In this document: positions 43,938-55,260 of the stretch, in pieces
How the letters are laid out: the number at the start of each line of letters is the position of its first letter
Position numbering within the stretch: the first letter of the stretch is position 1
Assembly (NCBI RefSeq): GCF_011043555.1
Contig: NZ_JAAKGS010000007.1
Span: forward strand, 186,001-250,000
Source of the DNA: Sphingobacterium sp. SGR-19
GTDB taxonomy: Bacteria; Bacteroidota; Bacteroidia; Sphingobacteriales; Sphingobacteriaceae
Length of the DNA: 64,000 nucleotides
Reading direction: 5' to 3'
Translations under genes and position numbers: made by a program
Notes under the pieces: model-generated
What the model saw: only the letters and a program-made list of their open reading frames with translations
Told to the model about the DNA's origin: nothing
Database searches by the model: none

Positions 43938-46900
43938 TTGGCAAACAATAATATTCAAAACGAAAGAGTAAATTTTGCTACAAGTAAGAAGGTTATCGAT
44001 TATCCCGACTTCTTGGATGTGCAATTGCAATCTTTCAAGGAGTTTTTTCAACTAGAAACTACTTCTGACAACCGCCATCAGGAAGGGCTGTTCAAGGTTT
44101 TCTCGGAAAACTTCCCTATTTCTGATTCAAGAAACATCTTTGTGCTCGAGTTTTTGGATTATTTCATCGATCCGCCTCGCTACGATATACAAGAGTGTAT
44201 TGAGCGTGGATTGACCTATAGCGTCCCGCTCAAGGCAAAGTTAAAGTTATCTTGTAACGATGAAGAACATGAGGATTTCGAAACCATTGTACAGGATGTA
44301 TATTTGGGAACGATTCCTTACATGACGCCAAAAGGTACCTTCGTGATCAATGGTGCTGAACGTGTCATCGTATCCCAGTTACACCGTTCTCCTGGTGTGT
44401 TCTTTGGTCAGAGTAGACACACAAATGGTACGAAACTTTATTCTGCAAGGGTAATTCCTTTTAAAGGATCTTGGATCGAATTCGCGACAGACGTAAATAA
44501 CGTGATGTATGCTTATATCGACCGGAAAAAGAAATTCCCAGTTACTACTTTGTTACGCGCGATCGGTTACGATTCAGACAAGGATATCCTTGAACTATTC
44601 GATCTTGCAGATGAGGTTAAAGTTAGTAAATCTGGCCTTAAAAAATATGTTGGTCGTCGTTTAGCGGCCAGGGTATTGAAAAAATGGATCGAGGACTTTG
44701 TAGATGAGGATACAGGTGAAGTGGTGTCTATCGACCGTAATGAGATTATCTTAGAACGTGAAACTGTTTTAGAGGAAGACCACATTGAAATGATCATCGA
44801 TGCAGGAGTAAAATCTATTATCCTGGCTAAAGAAGATGGTGCGAACAATGCGGACTACTCCATTATATATAATACTTTACAGAAAGATACTTCAAACTCT
44901 GAAAAAGAAGCTGTAGAACACATTTATCGTCAGTTGCGTAACGCGGAACCACCAGACGAGGAAACAGCACGTGGTATCATCGACCGTTTGTTCTTCTCGG
45001 ATAAACGATATGATTTAGGTGATGTAGGACGTTACCGCATTAACCGTAAACTAGGATTGGATACGGCTGACGATACGAAAGTATTGACACGCGAGGACAT
45101 TATTGCCATCGTGAAGTATCTAATCAATTTGATTAACTCCAAAGCGGAAGTGGATGATATTGACCACTTATCCAATCGTCGTGTACGTACGGTAGGTGAG
45201 CAGTTATACGCACAATTTGGAGTCGGTCTTTCCCGTATGGCGCGTACGATTCGCGAGCGGATGAATATTCGTGACAACGAGGTGTTCACACCAACAGATT
45301 TGATTAACGCTCGTACGTTGTCGTCCGTTATCAACTCATTCTTCGGAACGAATCAGCTGTCACAATTTATGGATCAAACCAACCCATTGGCGGAAATTAC
45401 GCATAAGCGTCGTTTATCAGCCTTGGGACCAGGTGGTCTTTCTCGAGAGCGCGCAGGTTTCGAAGTACGTGACGTTCATTATACGCACTACGGTCGTTTA
45501 TGTACAATCGAAACTCCAGAAGGACCAAACATTGGTTTGATTTCGTCTTTGGCCGTACATGCGAAAATCAACAACCTAGGTTTTATCGAAACCCCTTACC
45601 GCCAAGTTCGAGATGGTAAAGTCGTTGTCGATGAGCCGGTGGTGTATTTATCTGCGGAAGATGAAGACGATAAAACGATTGCGCAAGCAAACGCGCAATA
45701 TGACGATAAAGGTAACTTCGAAGATCCGAAGGTAAAGGCGAGATATGAAGGTGACTTCCCGATTATTGAGCCGGAAAAATTGGATTACATGGACGTTGCT
45801 CCTAACCAGATTACCTCTATTGCCGCTTCGCTGATTCCGTTCCTAGAGCATGATGATGCGAACCGTGCGTTGATGGGATCGAACATGCAACGTCAAGCTG
45901 TTCCTTTATTGAAACCTCAAGCACCTATTGTGGGTACAGGCTTGGAGGCTCGTGTGGCATCCGATTCTCGTACATTGATCAATGCAGAAGGTGAAGGTGT
46001 GGTTGAATATGTGGATGCAAACGAGATTAAAATCCGCTACGAGCGTACAGATAACGACCGTTTGGTATCGTTTGATAATGATGTAAAAACATATACACTC
46101 ACGAAATTTAAGAAGACCAACCAGAATACTTGTATCAACTTGAAGCCAATCGTTACGAAGGGCCAGAAAGTAACGAAAGGACAGGTGTTGTGTGAAGGTT
46201 ATGCAACAGAAAACGGTGAGTTGGCACTTGGTCGTAACTTGAAAGTAGCATTCATGCCTTGGCAAGGGTATAACTTTGAGGATGCGATCGTGATCTCTGA
46301 GCGTGTTGTATCGCAAGACTTATTTACTTCCTTGCATATTGAGGAGTTTGAATTGGAGGTTCGTGATACCAAACGTGGTGAAGAGGAATTGACATCCGAT
46401 ATCCCTAACGTTTCAGAAGAAGCAACGAAAGATTTAGACGAGAACGGTATTATCCGTGTTGGTGCTGAGGTTAATGGTGGTGATATCTTAATTGGTAAAA
46501 TTACGCCTAAAGGCGAATCTGATCCGTCACCGGAAGAGAAGTTATTACGTGCTATCTTTGGTGACAAAGCTGGCGACGTAAAAGATGCGTCATTGAAAGC
46601 TTCTCCTTCCTTGAAAGGCGTGGTTATCGATACGAAATTGTTCTCCCGTGCGAAGAAAATGTCTAAAGAAGCAGAGAGAAAAGCTTTAGACAAATTAGAA
46701 GTTGCACACGATAAAGCAGTAAAAATACTGAAAGATCGCTTGGTGGAGAAATTGTTCACGGTTGTGAATGGCAAAACCAGCCAAGGAGTATATAATGTGT
46801 ATAAAGAATTATTGGTGCCGAAAGGTGCTAAATTCACCCAGAAAATCTTAATGGATCTGGATTATGCTCATATCAACCCTACTGGATGGACTACCGATGA

Positions 46901-47747
46901 AGATAAGAATGAATTGATCAAGTTAGCTCTTCATTTTTATAATATTAAAATCAACGAAGAGTTGGGTGCATTCAAAAGAGAGAAATTTGCTATTTCTGTC
47001 GGAGATGAGCTCCCATCGGGTATCGTCCAAATGGCGAAAGTTTACGTGGCTAAGAAACGTAAGCTGAAAGTTGGGGATAAGATGGCAGGACGCCACGGTA
47101 ACAAAGGTATCGTTGCTCGTATCGTTCGTGATGAGGATATGCCGTTCTTGGAAGATGGTACACCGGTAGATATCGTGTTGAATCCACTAGGGGTACCTTC
47201 GCGGATGAACCTTGGACAGATCTACGAAACTGTTCTAGGATGGGCAGGTCAGAAACTCGGAACCAAATTTGCAACACCAATTTTTGATGGTGCTGAAATG
47301 GATGAGGTGGAAGACTGGATTGCGAAAGCCGGTTTACCAATGTCTGGTAGAACATACCTATATAATGGTTTAACGGGTGAGCGTTTTGACCAGCCGACCA
47401 CAGTTGGGGTTATCTACATGCTGAAACTAGGTCACATGGTAGATGACAAAATGCACGCACGTTCTATCGGTCCATACTCGTTGATTACACAACAACCATT
47501 AGGTGGTAAAGCACAATTCGGTGGTCAGCGTTTTGGTGAGATGGAGGTATGGGCATTGGAGGCGTTTGGTGCGTCAAATATCCTACAAGAGATCTTAACC
47601 GTGAAATCAGATGATGTTGTTGGTCGTGCAAAAACTTACGAAGCTATCGTGAAGGGTAACAACCTTCCGACACCATCCGTACCGGAATCGTTCAACGTAT
47701 TGGTACACGAGTTGCGTGGTTTAGGATTAGATATCACATTGGATTAA
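43938..47747 (+). CDS. rpoB: RNA polymerase beta subunit
   Basis: The 1269-residue protein starts with TTG (reads [18 protein letters not shown]), with no nearby in-frame ATG; the next Met is more than 100 residues in, inside a conserved domain. The opening [19 protein letters not shown] is the standard Bacteroidota RpoB N-terminus. The rifampicin region [33 protein letters not shown] and the C-terminal [21 protein letters not shown] are intact. It forms the catalytic cleft with RpoC. A perfect stem-loop lies between its stop and rpoC. Confidence 0.98.
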   Translation: MANNNIQNERVNFATSKKVIDYPDFLDVQLQSFKEFFQLETTSDNRHQEGLFKVFSENFPISDSRNIFVLEFLDYFIDPPRYDIQECIERGLTYSVPLKAKLKLSCNDEEHEDFETIVQDVYLGTIPYMTPKGTFVINGAERVIVSQLHRSPGVFFGQSRHTNGTKLYSARVIPFKGSWIEFATDVNNVMYAYIDRKKKFPVTTLLRAIGYDSDKDILELFDLADEVKVSKSGLKKYVGRRLAARVLKKWIEDFVDEDTGEVVSIDRNEIILERETVLEEDHIEMIIDAGVKSIILAKEDGANNADYSIIYNTLQKDTSNSEKEAVEHIYRQLRNAEPPDEETARGIIDRLFFSDKRYDLGDVGRYRINRKLGLDTADDTKVLTREDIIAIVKYLINLINSKAEVDDIDHLSNRRVRTVGEQLYAQFGVGLSRMARTIRERMNIRDNEVFTPTDLINARTLSSVINSFFGTNQLSQFMDQTNPLAEITHKRRLSALGPGGLSRERAGFEVRDVHYTHYGRLCTIETPEGPNIGLISSLAVHAKINNLGFIETPYRQVRDGKVVVDEPVVYLSAEDEDDKTIAQANAQYDDKGNFEDPKVKARYEGDFPIIEPEKLDYMDVAPNQITSIAASLIPFLEHDDANRALMGSNMQRQAVPLLKPQAPIVGTGLEARVASDSRTLINAEGEGVVEYVDANEIKIRYERTDNDRLVSFDNDVKTYTLTKFKKTNQNTCINLKPIVTKGQKVTKGQVLCEGYATENGELALGRNLKVAFMPWQGYNFEDAIVISERVVSQDLFTSLHIEEFELEVRDTKRGEEELTSDIPNVSEEATKDLDENGIIRVGAEVNGGDILIGKITPKGESDPSPEEKLLRAIFGDKAGDVKDASLKASPSLKGVVIDTKLFSRAKKMSKEAERKALDKLEVAHDKAVKILKDRLVEKLFTVVNGKTSQGVYNVYKELLVPKGAKFTQKILMDLDYAHINPTGWTTDEDKNELIKLALHFYNIKINEELGAFKREKFAISVGDELPSGIVQMAKVYVAKKRKLKVGDKMAGRHGNKGIVARIVRDEDMPFLEDGTPVDIVLNPLGVPSRMNLGQIYETVLGWAGQKLGTKFATPIFDGAEMDEVEDWIAKAGLPMSGRTYLYNGLTGERFDQPTTVGVIYMLKLGHMVDDKMHARSIGPYSLITQQPLGGKAQFGGQRFGEMEVWALEAFGASNILQEILTVKSDDVVGRAKTYEAIVKGNNLPTPSVPESFNVLVHELRGLGLDITLD

Positions 47748-47755
47748 TAAAATTT

Positions 47756-47786
47756 AGACCTATCTGTTTTTTAACATGATAGGTCT
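47756..47786 (+). other. Perfect stem-loop in the rpoB-rpoC spacer
   Basis: AGACCTATC (47756-47764) pairs exactly with GATAGGTCT (47778-47786) around a 13-base loop, nine bases past the rpoB stop. No T run follows. It could stabilise or process the mRNA. Confidence 0.5.
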
Positions 47787-47813
47787 TACATACATCTTTA
47801 AGTTATACAACGT

Positions 47814-50800
47814 ATGTCTTATAAAAAAGATAATAAAATTAAAAGTAACTTCACATCGATTACCATCAGCTTGGCTTCTCCGGAAACGATTCTGGAGCGC
47901 TCTAGCGGTGAGGTTACAAAGCCAGAGACGATCAACTATCGTACCTACAAACCTGAGCGCGATGGTTTATTCTGTGAGCGTATTTTTGGTCCAGTAAAGG
48001 ACTATGAATGTCACTGTGGTAAATACAAACGTATTCGTTATAAGGGTATCGTGTGTGACCGTTGTGGTGTCGAAGTAACCGAGAAGAAGGTACGTCGTGA
48101 GCGTATGGGACATATTAACTTGGTTGTCCCTGTTGCACACATCTGGTATTTCCGTTCTCTTCCTAACAAAATTGGTTATTTATTAGGACTTCCGACCAAG
48201 AAATTGGATATGATTATCTACTACGAAAGATATGTGGTTATTCAACCAGGTATCAAAGAAGAAGATGGCATTTCCTATATGGATTTCTTGACAGAGGAAG
48301 AATATCTGGATATATTAGATACCTTACCAAAAGAGAACCAATATTTGGATGATACCGATCCTCAGAAATTCATTGCGAAAATGGGTGCGGAGGCGATGGA
48401 AGAACTTTTGAAACGTATTGACTTAGATCAATTATCATACGATTTACGCCACCAAGCAGCTAACGAAACTTCGCAGCAACGTAAAAATGAAGCGTTGAAA
48501 CGTCTTCATGTTGTAGAAGCTTTCCGTGGTGCGAACACGCGGATTGAAAACCGTCCGGAGTGGATGATTGTGAAAATCGTTCCTATTATTCCACCCGAAT
48601 TACGCCCATTGGTGCCATTGGACGGTGGTCGTTTTGCAACGTCTGATTTGAATGACTTGTATCGTCGTGTAATCATTCGTAACAATCGTTTAAAGCGTTT
48701 GATTGAAATCAAAGCACCGGAAGTAATTTTACGTAATGAAAAACGTATGCTTCAAGAAGCAGTGGACTCTTTATTCGATAACTCGCGTAAAGTAAATGCT
48801 GTGAAAACGGAAGGTAACCGTGCGTTGAAATCGTTGTCCGATATTTTGAAAGGCAAGCAAGGGCGTTTCCGTCAAAACTTATTGGGTAAGCGTGTGGATT
48901 ACTCCGCTCGTTCGGTTATTGTCGTTGGCCCGCACTTGAAATTACACGAGTGTGGTCTTCCTAAAGATATGGCTGCGGAGCTTTACAAACCGTTCATCAT
49001 TCGTAAGATGATCGAAAGAGGTATTGTAAAAACGGTTAAATCAGCTAAAAAAATTGTGGATCGCAAGGATCCGGTAGTATGGGATATTCTAGAAAATGTA
49101 TTAAAAGGGCATCCTGTATTGCTTAACCGTGCGCCTACGCTTCACCGTTTGGGTATTCAAGCTTTCCAACCTACGTTGGTAGAGGGTAAAGCCATCCAAT
49201 TACACCCGTTGGTGTGTACAGCGTTCAACGCCGATTTTGACGGTGACCAGATGGCCGTTCACTTACCTTTGGGTAATGCAGCTATTTTGGAAGCCCAAAT
49301 ATTGATGTTGGCTTCGCATAACATTCTTAACCCAGCAAATGGTTCTCCTGTAACGGTACCATCTCAAGACATGGTATTGGGACTTTACTATATTACAAAA
49401 GGACGTAAGTCTACGGAAGATCATAAAGTAAGGGGAGAAGGAATGACATTTTATTCTCCGGAAGAGGTTATTATTGCCTTGAATGAGAACAAAATTGATT
49501 TGCATGCTTTTATTAAGGTAAAAACGAAAAATAGAAATAAAGAAGGACAAATCTCAGAGGGTGTCATTGAAACCACGGTTGGTCGGGTTATCTTTAACCA
49601 GATCGTGCCTGATGAGATGGGGTATGTCAACGAACTCTTAACAAAAAAATCCTTGCGTAATATCATTGGAGATATTGTAAAAAGTACGGGTATGGCTCGT
49701 GCAGCACAGTTCTTGGATGATATGAAAGAGTTAGGTTTCCAAACAGCTTTCAAGGGAGGTTTATCGTTCAATTTGCAAGATTTGAATATCCCTGCTGCGA
49801 AAGCTGATTTGATTGAACAGGCGACTAATGAAGTTGAAGAAGTAATGAATAACTATAACATGGGTTTCATTACCAACAACGAGCGCTACAATCAGATTAT
49901 CGATATCTGGACACGTATTAATAATAGATTGACGGCATACGTAATGGATATCCTTTCGAACGACAACCAAGGATTCAACTCTGTTTATATGATGTTGGAT
50001 TCAGGTGCTCGTGGTTCGAAGGAGCAGATCCGTCAGTTGTGTGGTATGCGTGGGCTAATGGCGAAACCACAGAAGTCCGGTACATCGGGGGGCGAGATTA
50101 TCGAAAACCCGATTCTATCAAACTTCAAAGAGGGTCTATCGGTATTGGAGTACTTTATCTCTACCCACGGTGCGCGTAAAGGTCTTGCCGATACGGCATT
50201 GAAAACAGCCGATGCGGGATATTTAACCCGTCGTCTGCACGACGTTGCGCAAGATATGATCGTGGTGGAAGAAGATTGTAATACCTTGCGTGGCCTATAC
50301 AAAACAGCACTTAAAGAAAACGATGATATTGTAGAACCATTGTACGATCGTATCCTAGGCCGTACACCGTTGAATGACGTGTATCATCCGGAAACGGGAG
50401 AATTGATCGTTGCAGCAAACGAAGATATTACTGAAGAGATAGCAACGGCAATCGAGGAAGCTGGGATCGAAGGCATCGAAATTCGTTCGGTATTAACTTG
50501 TGAGGCAAAACGTGGTGTTTGTGCTGCTTGTTATGGACGAAATCTTGCCTCCGGTAAGCGCGTCCAAATGGGTGAAGCTGTTGGGGTTATCGCTGCGCAG
50601 TCGGTAGGTGAGCCTGGTACACAGTTGACACTACGTACCTTCCACGTGGGTGGTACCGCGTCAAATATTGCCGCAGAATCTAGTATTGTTGCAAAATACG
50701 ATGGTAAGATAGAGTTTGAAAATGTTCGTTCTGTTGCCAAAGAAGGTGAGGAAGGACCGTATCAAATAGCTATCGGTCGATCTGGAGAACTTCGTATCGT

Positions 50801-52091
50801 CAGCGATGATCGAAAAGTATTATATACCCAGATCATTCCTTACGGTGCTAATGTATATGTGAACGAGGGCGATAAGGTAGAAAAAGGCAAAGTGTTAGCA
50901 GACTGGGATCCATATAACGCAGTAATTATCTCTGAATTCCCAGGTAAGATTGAGTTCGAAGCTATTATTGAAGGGGTCACTTTCCGTGATGAGTCGGATG
51001 AACAAACCGGGCACAAAGAGAAAGTTATTATAGAGACACGTGATAAGACGAAAAACCCGACGATTAAAATCGCAGACTTGGCAGGTGACACCCTGCGCTC
51101 ATACAACATTCCAGTAGGAGCACACGTCTCTGTTCAAGATGGACAAAAAATCAAAGAAGGTACTATCTTAGCGAAAATCCCTCGCGCGACAGGTAAGACA
51201 CGCGATATCACAGGAGGTCTTCCTCGTGTAACCGAATTATTCGAGGCACGTAACCCTTCTAACCCAGCTGTTGTGACAGAAATTGATGGCGTTGTTACGC
51301 TGGGAGGTGTGAAACGTGGTAACCGGGAGATTTCGATTGAATCCAGAGATGGACAAATCAAGAAATACTTGGTGCCGCTTTCTAAACACATCTTAGTACA
51401 GGATAACGACTTTGTGAAAGCAGGTATGCCGTTGTCAGACGGTTCTATCTCCCCAGCGGATATTCTTTCTATCAAAGGGCCTGCGGCAGTTCAGGAGTAT
51501 ATCGTAAATGGTATTCAAGAGGTATACCGTCTGCAAGGGGTGAAAATCAACGATAAACACTTCGAGACGATCGTTCACCAGATGATGCAGAAAGTGAATA
51601 TCGAGGATCCAGGCGATACACGCTTCTTAGAAAAAGAAGCTGCTAATAAATGGGACTTCATGGAAGAAAACGATTCTTTGTTTGATAAGAAGGTTGTCGT
51701 TGAAGCAGGAGATTCGAAGGAGTTAAAAGCTGGACAGATTGTGACCATGCGTAAACTTCGTGAAGAAAATTCCAGTTTACGTCGTCAGGATTTGAAAACA
51801 GTTGAGGTTCGTGATGCTATTCCGGCAACTTCAAGTCCATTATTACAAGGTATTACCCGTGCATCATTGGGTACGAAATCATTTATTTCGGCTGCGTCTT
51901 TCCAAGAAACGACAAAAGTCTTGAACGAAGCTGCTATCGCAGGTAAACGTGACGACTTGTTAGGCTTGAAAGAAAATGTAATCGTGGGTCACTTGATTCC
52001 GTCAGGTACGGGATTACGTGAGTACAGCAATATCATTGTCGGTTCTCGTGAAGAGTACGACCAACTGTTGGCTTCGAAAGAAGAGGACTAG
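47814..52091 (+). CDS. rpoC: RNA polymerase beta' subunit
   Basis: The 1425-residue protein has the N-terminal zinc site ([23 protein letters not shown]), the catalytic metal loop [15 protein letters not shown], the second cysteine cluster ([16 protein letters not shown]), the trigger loop [13 protein letters not shown] and the C-terminal [17 protein letters not shown]. It starts with ATG at 47814, 66 bases after the rpoB stop. Length fits the group. A terminator at 52111 closes the operon. Confidence 0.99.
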   Translation: MSYKKDNKIKSNFTSITISLASPETILERSSGEVTKPETINYRTYKPERDGLFCERIFGPVKDYECHCGKYKRIRYKGIVCDRCGVEVTEKKVRRERMGHINLVVPVAHIWYFRSLPNKIGYLLGLPTKKLDMIIYYERYVVIQPGIKEEDGISYMDFLTEEEYLDILDTLPKENQYLDDTDPQKFIAKMGAEAMEELLKRIDLDQLSYDLRHQAANETSQQRKNEALKRLHVVEAFRGANTRIENRPEWMIVKIVPIIPPELRPLVPLDGGRFATSDLNDLYRRVIIRNNRLKRLIEIKAPEVILRNEKRMLQEAVDSLFDNSRKVNAVKTEGNRALKSLSDILKGKQGRFRQNLLGKRVDYSARSVIVVGPHLKLHECGLPKDMAAELYKPFIIRKMIERGIVKTVKSAKKIVDRKDPVVWDILENVLKGHPVLLNRAPTLHRLGIQAFQPTLVEGKAIQLHPLVCTAFNADFDGDQMAVHLPLGNAAILEAQILMLASHNILNPANGSPVTVPSQDMVLGLYYITKGRKSTEDHKVRGEGMTFYSPEEVIIALNENKIDLHAFIKVKTKNRNKEGQISEGVIETTVGRVIFNQIVPDEMGYVNELLTKKSLRNIIGDIVKSTGMARAAQFLDDMKELGFQTAFKGGLSFNLQDLNIPAAKADLIEQATNEVEEVMNNYNMGFITNNERYNQIIDIWTRINNRLTAYVMDILSNDNQGFNSVYMMLDSGARGSKEQIRQLCGMRGLMAKPQKSGTSGGEIIENPILSNFKEGLSVLEYFISTHGARKGLADTALKTADAGYLTRRLHDVAQDMIVVEEDCNTLRGLYKTALKENDDIVEPLYDRILGRTPLNDVYHPETGELIVAANEDITEEIATAIEEAGIEGIEIRSVLTCEAKRGVCAACYGRNLASGKRVQMGEAVGVIAAQSVGEPGTQLTLRTFHVGGTASNIAAESSIVAKYDGKIEFENVRSVAKEGEEGPYQIAIGRSGELRIVSDDRKVLYTQIIPYGANVYVNEGDKVEKGKVLADWDPYNAVIISEFPGKIEFEAIIEGVTFRDESDEQTGHKEKVIIETRDKTKNPTIKIADLAGDTLRSYNIPVGAHVSVQDGQKIKEGTILAKIPRATGKTRDITGGLPRVTELFEARNPSNPAVVTEIDGVVTLGGVKRGNREISIESRDGQIKKYLVPLSKHILVQDNDFVKAGMPLSDGSISPADILSIKGPAAVQEYIVNGIQEVYRLQGVKINDKHFETIVHQMMQKVNIEDPGDTRFLEKEAANKWDFMEENDSLFDKKVVVEAGDSKELKAGQIVTMRKLREENSSLRRQDLKTVEVRDAIPATSSPLLQGITRASLGTKSFISAASFQETTKVLNEAAIAGKRDDLLGLKENVIVGHLIPSGTGLREYSNIIVGSREEYDQLLASKEED

Positions 52092-52110
52092 TTGTATTAG
52101 ATAAAGCAAT

Positions 52111-52140
52111 AAAAAAGGCAGCAATTTTGCTGCCTTTTTT
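52111..52140. terminator. Bidirectional terminator after rpoC
   Basis: AAAAAAGGCAGCA pairs with TGCTGCCTTTTTT around ATTT. It lies 19 bases past the rpoC stop. Its right end overlaps the stop codon of the convergent sugar kinase, so the symmetric A/T tails can end transcription from both sides. Confidence 0.9.
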
Positions 52141-53134
52141 ATTGCTTTATTTTTCCATCTCCAAAATCACCCTTCACAAATAGCTTATGATAACCAGCGC
52201 CTGTCGCGGTATCGATCACCTCTTGTGGTGTCATGTTATTAACTAAAGCATGTATATATCCTGCCATAAATGCATCTCCACTTCCGATGCGATCTATGAC
52301 TTTGAAAGTTTCCATAACGTCAGAACTAACGTGTTCTGTAGGCGTATGGTATGTCCCATAAAATAAGTTATGATTCGGGCTATCCATGAAGCGAAAAGTA
52401 TAGGCTATATGTTTGCACTTCGGATATTTCTGAAAAATTTCATTAGCGGATTCTTCTGCGGCGGTGAGATATGTTTCGCGTGGTGTATTTCTGTCAAACG
52501 ATTCATCAACAGCTGTACCTAGCATTTTATTTGCCGCCCAGATATTACCCATAATGACATCGCAGTGAGCAGCCAGTTGCGGCATAATAGCTATGGGTTC
52601 TTTATCATATTGCCACAAGCGGTTCCTGTAATTCAAGTCTACCGAAATGGTAATGTTTCTATCAGAAGCTTCCTGAAGTAAATCCGCTGTGAGGTCGGCC
52701 ATCTCTTGATTAAGTGCAGGTGTAAGGGCTGTCCAATGAAGCCAGGAAATGCCTTCAAACAACTTGTCTATATCAATATCTTCGATGGTTAACTGACTAA
52801 AGCTGGAATACTTTCGGTCATAAATAACTTCACCTTTAGAAAGACCGTTCGCGGACATCAAGATATATGTGCCGAGACGATCGCCTGTGTGAAGCACTTT
52901 ATCGGTATGCACTCCCAAATCATTGAGAATCTCTAAAATTTCATCTGATAAAGAATTTTGTGGTAACGCACTACAATAGGCTACTTTATCTCCCATTTGT
53001 GCCAGCGATGCTGCTACATTGGCTTCTGAGCCTCCGGGAAAAATCTCTAACCGATTGTTGGTTTTGTCGAAGAACGTATTTCCGAGACTTTGCTGTCGAA
53101 TCAATATCTCGCCAAAGGATAATATAAGGTTCAT
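52139..53134 (-). CDS. kdgK: PfkB-family sugar kinase, probably 2-keto-3-deoxygluconate kinase
   Basis: The 331-residue kinase has the ribokinase-fold N-terminus (ILSFGEILIRQQSL), PfkB signature 1 'FPGGSEANVAASLAQMG', substrate-lid residues 'GTYILMSAN', and signature 2 'DRIGSGDAFMAGYIHAL' with the catalytic Asp. This pattern suits KDG kinase, which phosphorylates 2-keto-3-deoxygluconate. Support comes from the UxuB-like and UxuA genes at the other end of the locus, which make KDG from uronates. It runs opposite to the SusCD unit and shares a 165-bp divergent region with the downstream sigma gene's promoter. Confidence 0.75.
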   Translation of the reverse strand: MNLILSFGEILIRQQSLGNTFFDKTNNRLEIFPGGSEANVAASLAQMGDKVAYCSALPQNSLSDEILEILNDLGVHTDKVLHTGDRLGTYILMSANGLSKGEVIYDRKYSSFSQLTIEDIDIDKLFEGISWLHWTALTPALNQEMADLTADLLQEASDRNITISVDLNYRNRLWQYDKEPIAIMPQLAAHCDVIMGNIWAANKMLGTAVDESFDRNTPRETYLTAAEESANEIFQKYPKCKHIAYTFRFMDSPNHNLFYGTYHTPTEHVSSDVMETFKVIDRIGSGDAFMAGYIHALVNNMTPQEVIDTATGAGYHKLFVKGDFGDGKIKQ

Positions 53135-53298
53135 GAATAATTTATTTTGGAGGTTAAATTAGCGTTATTTTTTTAAACTTTATAGTATTGTCTACGAAAT
53201 CGTTGCCATTTCGTACCTTATCCAATCGCTATATACCAGTCAAAATTCATAATTTCATAACATAGTTTATGGCTGAAGCTCAAAGGCTTTTAAATACT

Positions 53299-53329
53299 TT
53301 TGTGGCTATTGTTGGATTTTGTACATTTG
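53299..53329 (+). promoter_or_regulatory. Promoter of the ECF sigma gene
   Basis: TTTG (53299-53302) and TACATTTG (53322-53329) are 19 bases apart, an exact match to the Bacteroidota consensus TTTG-N19-TAnnTTTG. It precedes the ATG at 53351 by about 22 bases, which supports that start over in-frame TTG codons further upstream. Confidence 0.8.
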
Positions 53330-53350
53330 TTCGGTACACCTAATAATTTT

Positions 53351-53956
53351 ATGATGTGTTCAAAACTGTCTGATGAGAAACTAGCCAGAGCCCTAACCGA
53401 CGGATCTGTGGACGCTTTTCGTTTGTTATATGATCGATACAACAGATCGGTCTATGCCAATATTCAGAAGATAGTAAGACAGTCTGAGTACGCCGAAGAT
53501 ATTCTGCAGGAGGTGTTTGTTGCTTTGTGGGAACATCGATCCAAAATTAAATATAATCAATCAGTAGGTGGCTGGTTATTTGTCGTGAGCTTTAACAAAG
53601 CCACGACTTTCTTGAAAAAGAAGCTGAAGGAATCGCTTGATTATATAGAAGAGTATACTGATTATGAACATATCTTACCTGAAGAGACCATCAATGAAGA
53701 TGAATACCTTTCTCAGTGGATGATTGTTGAGGAAGCAGTTAATGCACTTCCCGCCCGAAAAAAGGAGGTGTTCAAACTTTGTCGTTTTGAAGGAAAGGCA
53801 AAAGAGGAAGTTGCATCTATGATGGGAATATCTACTCTCTCTGTGAAAGATTATCTCAAACAATCGAACCGTGCCATTAAAGATTATATCACACTCAAAT
53901 ACCCACATCTTTATACAGTGATTGTCATTACAGACGCTTTTTCAGATAATTTTTAA
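53351..53956 (+). CDS. ECF RNA polymerase sigma factor (SusCD-type)
   Basis: About 201 residues. Region 2 contains FRLLYDRYNRSVYANIQKIV and AEDILQEVFVALWEHRSKI; region 4 contains ALPARKKEVFKLCRFEGKAKEEVASMMGISTLSVKDYLKQSNRAIKDY. This is the usual ECF sigma paired with FecR to control a SusC/SusD operon. I begin at the ATG at 53351 (a second Met is at 53354); upstream TTG starts overlap the promoter. FecR follows at 54089 after a 132-bp gap with no other feature seen. Confidence 0.88.
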   Translation: MMCSKLSDEKLARALTDGSVDAFRLLYDRYNRSVYANIQKIVRQSEYAEDILQEVFVALWEHRSKIKYNQSVGGWLFVVSFNKATTFLKKKLKESLDYIEEYTDYEHILPEETINEDEYLSQWMIVEEAVNALPARKKEVFKLCRFEGKAKEEVASMMGISTLSVKDYLKQSNRAIKDYITLKYPHLYTVIVITDAFSDNF

Positions 53957-54088
53957 TTTTCTTCCTGAAAAACCATCCCCTTTTTTTTGAATTGGAGTAT
54001 TTATTAATAGAGAGCCGAATGTACCTCGCTCCTTAATGCCGAAATACATCCCGTAAACCGGAAAATGTGTATTTAAAAATAGTTATCC

Positions 54089-55165
54089 ATGGATAGAATA
54101 ACATATTTGATCGAGAAATTCTGGCAGGGAAAAGCCACCCTCAAGGAGAGGCGGGAGATCCTTCGGTATCTCGAACAGCATAATCCGGAATGGAAACGCC
54201 GTATGGAGCAAGCATTTATGGCGGAGGAGCCATTTGAGAATGGCTTGGAACCTGAACGTGCAGCGCAGATTTTCACCCAAATACAATCAGTTGCGGGTAT
54301 AGATGAGAAGACATCACTTTCGGTTATACAGCGTATCCGACCTCTTATCCAGATTTTAGCGGCAGCAGTAGTATTACTGATATTTAGTTGGGGTGTATTC
54401 ATTTATCTAAAGAATAAAGAAACTGCATATAATGTAGTCTCTACGCCTGTTCCAGTACAAGATACGATTGTACATAAAAACTTAAACCAAGAAGATCTTA
54501 TTGTGCTTTTGGAAGATGGTTCCAAAGTATCGCTAACATCGGGAAGTTCTATCACTTATATATCTTATTTTGATGTAGATAAACGTGAAATCTTTTTGGC
54601 GGGGAAAGCTACGTTTGACGTCGTGAGAGATACATTGAGACCATTTACAGTCTGGGCGAAGGGTTATTCAACGACGGCCTTGGGGACCACTTTTTCTGTT
54701 AGTGCTTATGATACAGATGTGTTTAAGGTGAACCTGATTTCGGGTAAAGTGGTCGTACGTTCTTCGCCAAAAAGCTCGGTGTCTCTTTCGGACGTTTATC
54801 TCGAACCGGGCGAGGAACTTCGTGTTAATTCGTCTAACGGACTTTGGGCAGTTTCTGAAGCGTTACCACCGATACCGGTTGTTAAAAAGAGCGTACGGCC
54901 GGTACAGAAAGAGAAGGTAGAGGAAGATGTTAAAAATGATCTGCTAGTGTTTGATAAGACTTCTCTGGATGAAGTATTTCGTCGTATTGCGCGAAAATAT
55001 GATGTGCATATAGACCTATCCCGTGTTGAGGTAAGTCAGTTATCATTTACAGGGAATTTTCAGCCTACAGATTCCCTAAATCTTGTGATAGGTGTTATAT
55101 GCAATATGAACGATTTAATTTATCATGAAGAAGGAGATAAGATTCGGATAGAGAGAAATAACTAA
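54089..55165 (+). CDS. FecR-family anti-sigma factor
   Basis: The 358-residue membrane protein has a cytoplasmic helical N-terminus (MDRITYLIEKFWQGKATLKERREILRYL) and one membrane segment at about residues 92-110 (IQILAAAVVLLIFSWGVFIY). The periplasmic FecR domain contains 'EDGSKVSLTSGSSITYISYFD' and 'FTVWAKGYSTTALGTTFSVSAY', and the C-terminal DUF4974/STN-like domain reads FDKTSLDEVFRRIARKYDVHIDLS. It relays a signal from the SusC transporter to the sigma factor. The STN-type domain could contact the TonB-dependent transporter. Confidence 0.9.
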   Translation: MDRITYLIEKFWQGKATLKERREILRYLEQHNPEWKRRMEQAFMAEEPFENGLEPERAAQIFTQIQSVAGIDEKTSLSVIQRIRPLIQILAAAVVLLIFSWGVFIYLKNKETAYNVVSTPVPVQDTIVHKNLNQEDLIVLLEDGSKVSLTSGSSITYISYFDVDKREIFLAGKATFDVVRDTLRPFTVWAKGYSTTALGTTFSVSAYDTDVFKVNLISGKVVVRSSPKSSVSLSDVYLEPGEELRVNSSNGLWAVSEALPPIPVVKKSVRPVQKEKVEEDVKNDLLVFDKTSLDEVFRRIARKYDVHIDLSRVEVSQLSFTGNFQPTDSLNLVIGVICNMNDLIYHEEGDKIRIERNN

Positions 55166-55260
55166 CAAATGACGATATGAATAAAAAATGTGAATCGGCT
55201 CTAAAGGGTCGGAAGGAACCGTTTTGTCCAATTTTTAATGTTTAAAATGAAATAGGTGTT

